Shown: positions 19,954-26,912 of the stretch, in pieces | Layout of the letters: each line of letters begins with the position of its first letter | Position numbering within the stretch: the stretch's first letter is position 1 | Source of the DNA: Conidiobolus incongruus B7586 | Taxonomy: Eukaryota > Entomophthoromycota > Entomophthoromycetes > Entomophthorales > Conidiobolaceae | DNA length: 26,912 bases | Direction: 5' to 3' | Assembly: GCA_000697335.1 (NCBI GenBank) | Contig: JNEM01008234.1 | Location: 1-26,912 of the forward strand | Program-made: the position numbers and the translations under genes | Notes under the pieces: model-generated | The model's input: the letters and a program-made list of their open reading frames with translations, nothing else | Databases searched by the model: none | Told to the model about the DNA's origin: nothing

Positions 19954-21755
19954 ATGGAATCACCTATTTTCAACACTCAACAAAGACCCAACGTCATTGG
20001 TATCAATATTGGTAACGCTTACTCTTCAGTTGCTATTATTGAATTAGTAAGTAATAATAATATATTAACCTAATTATGATCACTAACCGGTACTAGGATG
20101 GTCGCGCCAATGTCATTGCTAACGAAGATGGTGAACGTATGATCCCTACCTGTGTTGCTTTCCGTGGTGATGAAGAAGTAAATTTTCCTAGATCCTTGAT
20201 TATTTTAGATCATACTAATTTTATTCCATAGTTCGCTGGATCTCAAGCTCAAGGTCAAGCTGTTCGTAATCCTAAAAACACTCTCTATGGTTTCCGTGAT
20301 CTCTTAGGACAAAAGTAAAAATTTATTCAAATAGATCATTTGATTTTTGGCTAATTTTTATATAGGGCTGACAGTGAAATCTTCAAAGCTCACCAAAAAA
20401 CCTACCCTTTCACCTTAATCGAAAAGGATGGTTTTGCTGGATACGAAGTTGAATTCAACGGTAAAACTGTTCAATTTACCGCTCATGAGATCACTGCCAA
20501 ATTTTTGAAATCTCTCAAAGATACCGCTAGTACTTACTTGGGTACTGAAGTTTCTGGTGCTGTTTTAGCTGTCCCCGAATTTTTCACTGAAGCTCAACGT
20601 GAAGACTTGATGACCGCCGCTAGAGACGCTGGATTAAACGTCCTCCAAGTCATCAACGAACCCACTGCTGCTGTCTTTGCTTACGATATTATTGAAGGTA
20701 AGAATAAGAAGACCGATAAGACCGTTGTTGTCCTCGATTTGGGTGCTCGCAGCTTAGACGTCAACCTTTTATCTGCCAAGAAGGGATTGTACACTGTTCT
20801 CGCCACTGCTCACGACAACACTATTGGTGGTGTTCACTTCGATCAGCTTCTTGTTCAACATTTCGCCAAGGAATTCCAAAAGAACACCAAGATTGACATT
20901 TCATCCAATTCCAAAGCTTTAGCCAAGTTAGCTGTTGGCTGTGAATTGACCAAGCGTACTTTATCCACCCTCACCACTTCCCCTTGCTTTGTTGAATCCT
21001 TAGCTGAAGGTATGGATTTCCATGGCACTATCAACCGTACCCGTTTCGAAATCATGTCTAACAAGCTTTTCAACCAAATCATTTCTGTTGTCGCCTCCCT
21101 CTTGGACAAGTCTGAATACAAATCATATGAAATCGATGAAGTTATCTTGGTTGGAGGTGCTTCCCGTATCCCCAAGTTAGCTCGCAAGCTTTCTGAACTC
21201 TTTACTCATGATGATTTCGAAGTCAGATCTCAATTAGAAACTGATGAAGTCATCCCCTTGGGCTGTGTCTTACAAGCTGCTACTTTGTCTACCTTGAACC
21301 ACGGTGAAGATGTCTCCCTCGAACAATTAAAGGAAAACTCTCACCTCATCAATGCCAATTATACTACTGCTCCTATCGGTTTAGTTGCCGCCGATGACCA
21401 ATTCGTTACTCTCATTGGTAAGGACACTCCTCTCCCCGTCCGTCGTGTCTTCCCCTTGGCTATTGCTGAGGATTCCACATCCGCCTTTGTTAGCATTTAC
21501 GAAGCTGTTGAAGACTCTAAGACTTACCAACCCGAAGCTCCTCCTAAAGATGAAGATGACGATGAAGAGCCCGAACTTCCTGAACCTATCACCACCTACT
21601 TCTACAAACCTAATACTTTGTTAGCCGAATTAGGACTCAAGGAACTTTCCACTCCTAATTTGCAACTCCAAATTGAAATTGATGAACAAGGCAAACTCGA
21701 TATTACCTTGAGCGACCTTAAATCAGGCCAATTCACCCAAGTCACCAGTGCTTAA
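19954..21755 (+). CDS. SSZ1: Ribosome-associated Hsp70-like protein Ssz1
   Basis: Ssz1 pairs with the J-protein zuotin in the ribosome-associated complex (RAC), which activates Ssb chaperones on nascent chains. Four exons (19954-20046, 20097-20177, 20232-20314, 20366-21755) give 548 residues; yeast Ssz1 has 538. The Hsp70 ATPase domain is clear: GINIGNAYSSVAII near the N-terminus, DGERMIPTCVAF, INEPTAA (182-188), VGGASRIPKL. The phosphate-2 loop reads DLGARSLDV (210-218) instead of DLGGGTFDV, as expected for the non-canonical Ssz1 branch. The substrate-binding part is short with no helical lid: after an acidic stretch (KDEDDDEEPELPEP) the protein ends ITLSDLKSGQFTQVTSA. Strong C-ending codon preference indicates high expression, like uL4. 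Start chosen because the first exon supplies phosphate loop 1. Confidence 0.94.
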
Positions 21756-23546
21756 ATTCAACATTAATCATTTTTATTATCAAAAATCATCTTTTTCTTT
21801 CAATAAACTATTAGAATTTCCTTATTGAAATAGTATTAGGTTATAGTTATCTAGTTTTATATATTATCACATGTATTACAATATTAATTTCAAATAAATT
21901 CAATTATTAGTTTCATCTTGTCGAATATTTAACCTGACACTTTCAATGCATGAATAATTATAACTGATCTGAACAAAAGAATTCATTGTTATTAATATTG
22001 ATTTATATGATAATATTTGATGACCTATTTTAAGATCAATACTTAAAATTTTGGATATGGCTGAGTAGTAATTACACTTATATTATTCAACTCTGTATAC
22101 TATATATTAATATATTGTTTATTGTGTCAGCTTCATTTATTGTTTATTCAAATAATTTTATACTGGTGCTTGTTATTTCTATAATAATTTTCCATGTATT
22201 TCATCTCTCAATTCAAAATTTGTCTCTAATTAATTGATAAAATTTTGTGATATTTTGCAAATCACTAATATTCTTCGATCAAAGAATTAAAAGTTCATAT
22301 ATTTATATAAATATTATGTTAGTTTTTTTGGTTTATTTTATTTTAATAAATGTTTATGTAATAACAGAAAGCAAAAATAATCATATGATATTTTAAGAGA
22401 TATGATTTGTTGGTTATAAAATGATAAGTTGCCATTCCAATAAATAGGTTATGTGCTAAGTTTCAATCAAGATATTATACAGATACAGGTGTTGATTCAC
22501 AATTAGATATTATCTTGTAATTGAAATATTTTTTATAAACAACAAAATATAATTTTATGTATGGTGTACTTATTATAGTGATGTTATATTGAAATATATT
22601 AATGCCAACAAATTATTGGTCGCTCTGAATAGTTTTTTCCCCACCTTCTACTTTTTCTAAAAATTAATTAAACCGCCGAAAAACTATAATTCGTTTTTTG
22701 ATTTTGATATAAAATATATCATAATAATTTTTATCAATTATTTAGTGATATATATTAGTAAACTCAGCTTAATACTTCTTTTTCTCACAGTTATATATGA
22801 TCCTTCTAGCTACGCCTCTATTGTATGTTTAGTAATTAATCAAAAATTGATTTCCTATTATAAGATGGGGAAAAAACTTTCAAGTGGACTTAGTAATACC
22901 ATGCCAAAAATATTATTAATTTGCGATATTTCGATATATTACACAAGTTGCAAAATGATAAAATAATCTAAATAAATTATATCATTGCATAAATCAATTT
23001 ATTTAAATATATTGATTCAACTATCATTGAAAAGAATATTTTATTTCATTAATATGTCGTATATGAAATTAATATTAATATCTAAAATGGTTTATTTGGT
23101 TGTTAACATATGTCAAACCAATATTTCATATTTCATATTCTTGCCTTGTCTTATTCAATGATTTACAATTTTCAATTTGAATAAATAAAGTCAGCAAAGT
23201 ATACCATGATTAATTATTGGTATTTTCTTTTTATACATATATTTTATTTTTTTAATTTTAAAATTATATTGTACTGAAATTAGATTTTAATACAAATATT
23301 TTTGTGATGAATAGAGATTGGAAAATTTTGAATGTAATTAAAAATTAAATGGATATGAAAAAATAATTTGATTAGATAATATAAGAATGTGATTCAGTTT
23401 AATTAAGTATTAGATTTTATTATATATGTACAAGGAGATTAAGTTTTATGCAATCTATACTGTATGAGAATATATTACTATTAAGGTAATATATTATTAA
23501 ATTGATTCATAATATAACTAGTCTATAGATAAATATGCGCAATTTC
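21756..23546. other. 1.8 kb AT-rich spacer
   Basis: Lies between the convergent ends of SSZ1 and the PHD-finger gene. An AATAAA at 21802-21807, 47 bases after the SSZ1 stop, fits as its polyadenylation signal. Near 22630-22690 ATAGTTTTT and AAAAACTAT face each other around a C-rich loop, an inverted repeat of unknown meaning. A 73-codon open frame at 22745-22966 looks like chance. Nothing else is seen. Confidence 0.5.
21802..21807 (+). promoter_or_regulatory. Polyadenylation signal of SSZ1
   Basis: AATAAA 47 bases after the SSZ1 stop codon, preceded by a T-rich tract. Position and sequence fit; not testable from DNA alone. Confidence 0.4.
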
Positions 23547-25610
23547 TTAACAAGTGCAAGTGCCAACACAAATGGGGCAACAATCTAAGTCTTCATCCTC
23601 CTCACTATCAATAATGATGACATCATCTTCTTCATCAGTAACATGGCTTGACGATGATGGGACAGATTTGGGCTTGGTGAGCTTGAGCGTAGTGGAGGAA
23701 ATTACGGGCAGATTGCGATGGGGCTTAAATTTAAATTGAGAAGAGGAGAATTTGGTTGGATGAGATGCAGACAGGGGAGCATGGTGAGACCTGGGCTTTT
23801 TCATTGCTTTGGGTCTTTCTTTCTGGCGAATAGGCTTGGATTTGGAAGAGTGAGAGAGAGATCGATTGTGCTTGGTAGAAATTGGAGATGATGCGCAAAT
23901 GAGTGATTTTGATGAGCGATGATGCTTAGGAGATGGTGACCTTGTTAATGGTTTGTGTTTGAAAGGAGGTGCTATCTCATCATCAGAGTCAGAGAAACAT
24001 ATTTTGGGTAATTTGTGGAGTTGTGGGAGTTTCACAGAAGAGGGAGACGATGAGCGAGCAAGGGTCTTGCGTTTAGGAGGAATAGGAATTTCGTCATCAG
24101 AGTCGGGGAAGAATAATTTGGTATTTTGGGACTGTATAGCGGGAGGAGGTGATTCAAATCTCATAGAGTTGACAGGACGTTTGCCAAGTCTTGGGGGAGA
24201 AGGAGAGGATTGATTGTAAAGAGAGGATAGATTAGATTTCATAGGGCGTTTACCAGATCTGGGCTGAGGTGATTCGAGACTTGAAGAGCGACATAAGGAT
24301 GATAGATTAGATTTGATGGGGCGTTTACCAGCCCTTGGCTGAGATGGCTCAGGGCTTGATGGGGGACAAAGCGGATATTTGATTTTGGTTGTATGCGATT
24401 TGATGTTGGTAGAACGATAGGAATAGCATGAATCAGAATCGCTTGTATCAGAAAAATCTAAAGTGGAGCTCTTGGAGAGAGAAGTAGGCTTAGATTTGAT
24501 TTTGATTTTAGGGATGGCAGGTGATGCAACTGGGGAAGCAGGCTTGGCAGAGGACTCAGAGTGAGAGGTAGAGCTAGAATCAAGCTTTCTGGCAAGTGAA
24601 GATCTTTTGAATTTCTTGATTTGCTTAGGTTTAGATTTTTGTTCCTTACGACAGGGACGACAAGTGTAATCAGTGATTTCAGATTGAACATTAATACATG
24701 ACTTATGGAAATGCAATTTACATATTTTGCATGATAAATGATTACTATTATCATTACATGTAGTATCACATACCATACACGAATACTTGGAAAGAGACGG
24801 TATTATCGTGGGGAAACTTGAAGGAAGATTCATAGTGTTAATAGATGTCTGAGGTTTTGCTGTGCTTGATGATCCCCCATCAATTCTCTGTTTTGACAAA
24901 GGTTTTTGTTTCTTTGGCTTCACAGGAATTTCTATACGGCGACGAGGATCCAAATCGGGATCCTCATTAGAATTAGTGGGGGAAAGTAATTCAGGATCTA
25001 AATCATACTGGAGCTCAATGATATCTAAATCATCAGGAATTGAAGATTCATCTTCAGAAGTCAATAATTCCAACAGTTTGGGATCTATTTGACTAGTAGA
25101 AATTGGTTCTGAGATCTCACCTTCAGATTCTGAGCTTGTGGGGATATTGGTGTAATTTGGTTTTTTTACGTTGCGGGTGGGCCTTGGGGAAGAAGGAATT
25201 GGTGCAATCAAAGCAGGGTTAATGTGCTGAGATTTTGAAAGCAAATTCTCTGTCATAGAGCGAATGATATATTCATCTTCCTCATCGGTATCATACATGC
25301 AGTCTTCAGCTAAAAAATTAACAGGACTGGGTGATTTTGGAGCTGCTTTAGGCTTGGATTTTGATTTAGGCTTAGGTTTGGTGACAGGTTTGACTGGGGA
25401 TTCAATGATCTGTGAAATCGATTCTGTCTCTAATTCAGGTTCGCTTTCTGATTCAGAAACTTCTGTATTATCTTCAAGAGCTGAATCGCTATCATCAGAA
25501 TATGAAGGGGGGCCAAAACCAGAACCACCGCCATACATCATTGAGTAGTAGCTACTATTGCGAGTGAAAAGACCTCGATGAGGTTGGGAAAGAGACACTT
25601 GAGTAGGCAT
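23547..25610 (-). CDS. PHD-finger protein with SIM and C-terminal cysteine cluster
   Basis: A 687-residue intronless protein, mostly low-complexity Ser/Pro/Lys and acidic sequence, so probably disordered and nuclear. The one clear domain is a PHD-like zinc finger at about 276-322 with C4HC3 spacing: C278, C281, C294, C297, H302, C305, C317, C320 (start YSCMVCDTTC, middle CKICKLHFHKSC). PHD fingers usually read histone H3 tails. Before it are acidic Ser blocks (residues 37-65, 158-200) and a TRNVKKPNY basic patch typical of chromatin proteins. After it come two sets of internal repeats (GKRP-x-K/N-S and DSDDEI-x2-P). Near the end VIIID (664-668), flanked by acidic residues and a Ser, is a textbook SUMO-interacting motif. 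The last 11 residues CCPICVGTCTC hold five cysteines. I do not recognise an orthologue; the chromatin role is inferred. Confidence 0.8.
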   Translation of the reverse strand: MPTQVSLSQPHRGLFTRNSSYYSMMYGGGSGFGPPSYSDDSDSALEDNTEVSESESEPELETESISQIIESPVKPVTKPKPKSKSKPKAAPKSPSPVNFLAEDCMYDTDEEDEYIIRSMTENLLSKSQHINPALIAPIPSSPRPTRNVKKPNYTNIPTSSESEGEISEPISTSQIDPKLLELLTSEDESSIPDDLDIIELQYDLDPELLSPTNSNEDPDLDPRRRIEIPVKPKKQKPLSKQRIDGGSSSTAKPQTSINTMNLPSSFPTIIPSLSKYSCMVCDTTCNDNSNHLSCKICKLHFHKSCINVQSEITDYTCRPCRKEQKSKPKQIKKFKRSSLARKLDSSSTSHSESSAKPASPVASPAIPKIKIKSKPTSLSKSSTLDFSDTSDSDSCYSYRSTNIKSHTTKIKYPLCPPSSPEPSQPRAGKRPIKSNLSSLCRSSSLESPQPRSGKRPMKSNLSSLYNQSSPSPPRLGKRPVNSMRFESPPPAIQSQNTKLFFPDSDDEIPIPPKRKTLARSSSPSSVKLPQLHKLPKICFSDSDDEIAPPFKHKPLTRSPSPKHHRSSKSLICASSPISTKHNRSLSHSSKSKPIRQKERPKAMKKPRSHHAPLSASHPTKFSSSQFKFKPHRNLPVISSTTLKLTKPKSVPSSSSHVTDEEDDVIIIDSEEDEDLDCCPICVGTCTC

Positions 25611-26166
25611 TAATCAGATGATAATAGATCTTTACTTAGGTAAAGATCGAATGTTGATATATATGAAAAGGATAGCTTATTATAAATAAATGGTAATAAG
25701 TATTGTTATTACAGTATATGAATCGATCTATACAAACCAAATATCCCAAACAATAGGTCAAAATTTTGAAAGAAACCCATGAAAGATCCTTATATATCAA
25801 AAAATCAGCCCAACAAATCTCAAAATGTGGGTATTCAAATTTTTCATTCAATCATTGCACACATTAAAATTTTATCAATCAAACTCTGACGATTAATAAA
25901 GAATATTATTAATGATTGTGGGATAGATAGATTTTACAGGGGAGATTGGAAAAGTATGGAAAATGAATAGAAAATAAATATTTAATAATATGATTATATT
26001 TGAGTATATATTAATTTTGTTTTGAATAATTAAGAATCAGAGGGTTTAAAATAAAAATGATAAAGTTTAATACAATAGAGATGTCATTATGAAAAAAACA
26101 AAAATAAATGATAGATAAAAAAGTTAGGTGAAATAAATTTTTTAATATGACAGGAAATCAAGAAAA
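25611..26166. other. Spacer between the PHD gene and uL4
   Basis: About 556 bases separating two tandem minus-strand genes. The part next to 25611 should contain the PHD gene promoter and leader, the part next to 26166 the uL4 3' UTR. A 71-codon minus-strand frame at 25636-25851 is not supported by composition or homology and I do not call it. Confidence 0.5.
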
Positions 26167-26912
26167 TTATTCAGAGAGTAACAATTTCTTGAATTCCTTG
26201 TTGGCGGGAGCCTTCTTAGCAGGCTTGGCAGACTTCTTAGCGGCAGCTTGAGCTTCATGAGCACGGACAGCCTTGATGTAAGGGTTAAGCTTAGCCATGA
26301 CAGCCTTGTTGCGAAGAGGGTTCTTCTTTTGGGTGTAGGGGCGCTTGGTGACACGGGGCTTAGCGGCACGGAGAACAGATTGGACTTCAGTAGAGTTGAT
26401 GATTCTACTGATGTCAGCGTTCAAGACGGAGGATTGAGGAAGGAGGAAGTTCTTCTTCAAACCAGAGGGAGTAGTGTAGGTACCGTAGATTTCATCAAGA
26501 CGGGTGAAGGCAGATTCGGTCCAGATACAGAAACGACCTAAGTGACCACCAGGAGCGAGTTGGAGAAGGTTGAGACGATCAACTTGAACCAATTCAACAC
26601 CAGGAAGATTACGGAAAGCACGAGTGATACCTTCATCCTTGTTGTAGATGACAAGAGGACCACGACGTTGGCGATGGCGGCGGTTTCTGAGTTTACCGAG
26701 ACCAGCACGGATCTTGCGGGAGTTGGCAACCTTAACTACATCATCATAAGCGTTGATGGTCTTGAGAAGGGCAACAGCTTCCTTAGTCTTGGAGAAAGAT
26801 TCGACAGCAGAGGAGATAACAAGAGGGATTTCGTTGACCTTTTCAATGCGGTGACCACGAGCCAAGACCAAAGAAGGAACAGCAGTGGCAGCGATGGCAG
26901 AGACAGTGGCAA
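26167..26912 (-). CDS. RPL4: Ribosomal protein uL4 (eukaryotic L4), 3' part
   Basis: A structural protein of the large cytosolic ribosomal subunit whose long loop lines the exit tunnel. The frame is open to the right edge, so the gene continues beyond the window; the visible part codes about 247 residues to the stop at 26167-26169. Matches to the family are direct: ATAVPSLVLARGHRIEKVNE, then KLRNRRHRQRRGPLVIYNKD (the tunnel-loop-adjacent basic region), FRNLPGVELVQVDRLNLLQL, APGGHLGRFCIWTESAF, and the C-terminal NPLRNKAVMAKLNPYIKAVR with a Lys/Ala-rich tail. No intron is seen in this part. Codon use is strongly biased to C-ending and GGT/CGT-type codons, as expected for one of the most expressed genes. 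The true start lies outside the window. Confidence 0.96.
   Translation of the reverse strand, partial: ATVSAIAATAVPSLVLARGHRIEKVNEIPLVISSAVESFSKTKEAVALLKTINAYDDVVKVANSRKIRAGLGKLRNRRHRQRRGPLVIYNKDEGITRAFRNLPGVELVQVDRLNLLQLAPGGHLGRFCIWTESAFTRLDEIYGTYTTPSGLKKNFLLPQSSVLNADISRIINSTEVQSVLRAAKPRVTKRPYTQKKNPLRNKAVMAKLNPYIKAVRAHEAQAAAKKSAKPAKKAPANKEFKKLLLSE

Noticed and set aside
22745-22966. 73-codon plus-strand frame
   Set aside because: No homology, AT-driven composition and no support from context; likely chance.
25636-25851. 71-codon minus-strand frame upstream of the PHD gene
   Set aside because: Low-complexity, no family, lies in the probable promoter and leader of the PHD gene.
1-26912. CRISPR arrays, secondary-metabolite clusters or defence islands
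   Set aside because: No spaced direct repeats and no relevant enzymes; this is a eukaryotic housekeeping region.

Overview
This window looks like nuclear DNA from a fungus, probably a very AT-rich, early-diverging (non-Dikarya) lineage. The evidence is a fungal-type Ssz1 Hsp70, an Aim32-type ferredoxin and a twinfilin, in a genome with 48-69 bp GT-AG introns and long, extremely AT-rich spacers. A complex I accessory subunit (NDUFB3 type) shows the organism respires, which argues against anaerobic gut fungi and microsporidia despite the base composition. The species cannot be fixed from the sequence.

Layout, left to right: an AT-rich spacer (1-2429); a 12-exon muskelin gene on + (2430-5586); a solo LTR (5690-6180); a second solo LTR (6324-6879) ending 10 bp upstream of a tRNA-Thr(AGU) gene (6890-6962); a one-exon NDUFB3-like complex I subunit on + (7543-7743), convergent with an AIM32-like mitochondrial ferredoxin on - (7823-8575); a 2.7 kb spacer; UGP1, UDP-glucose pyrophosphorylase, on - (11261-12906, 3 exons); a 3.4 kb spacer; twinfilin on + (16303-17990, 5 exons), convergent with an 8-exon HAD-family hydrolase on - (18180-19281); the ribosome-associated Hsp70 SSZ1 on + (19954-21755, 4 exons); a 1.8 kb spacer; an intronless PHD-finger protein on - (23547-25610) with a probable SUMO-interacting motif and a terminal cysteine cluster; and the 3' part of the ribosomal protein uL4 gene on -, cut by the right edge (26167 to >26912).

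The protein genes are ordinary eukaryotic housekeeping genes from different pathways and show no operon or cluster logic: ubiquitin ligation (muskelin), respiration and mitochondrial redox (NDUFB3, AIM32), cell-wall and glycogen precursors (UGP1), actin turnover (twinfilin) and protein synthesis (SSZ1, uL4). Exon-intron models for muskelin, UGP1, twinfilin, the HAD gene and SSZ1 were joined by hand; every junction is GT-AG and keeps frame, and the totals are 846, 509, 491, 244 and 548 residues.

I see no convincing undescribed multi-gene system. The most interesting points are: a Ty3-like solo LTR with a perfect 5-bp target duplication at the expected start region of a tRNA gene, facing an inverted copy of its own tip as if the same site had been hit twice; a PHD-SIM-cysteine protein I cannot assign; a roughly 105-residue disordered insertion inside the second ADF-H domain of twinfilin; and several short protein-like open stretches in the AT-rich spacers that may be gene relics.
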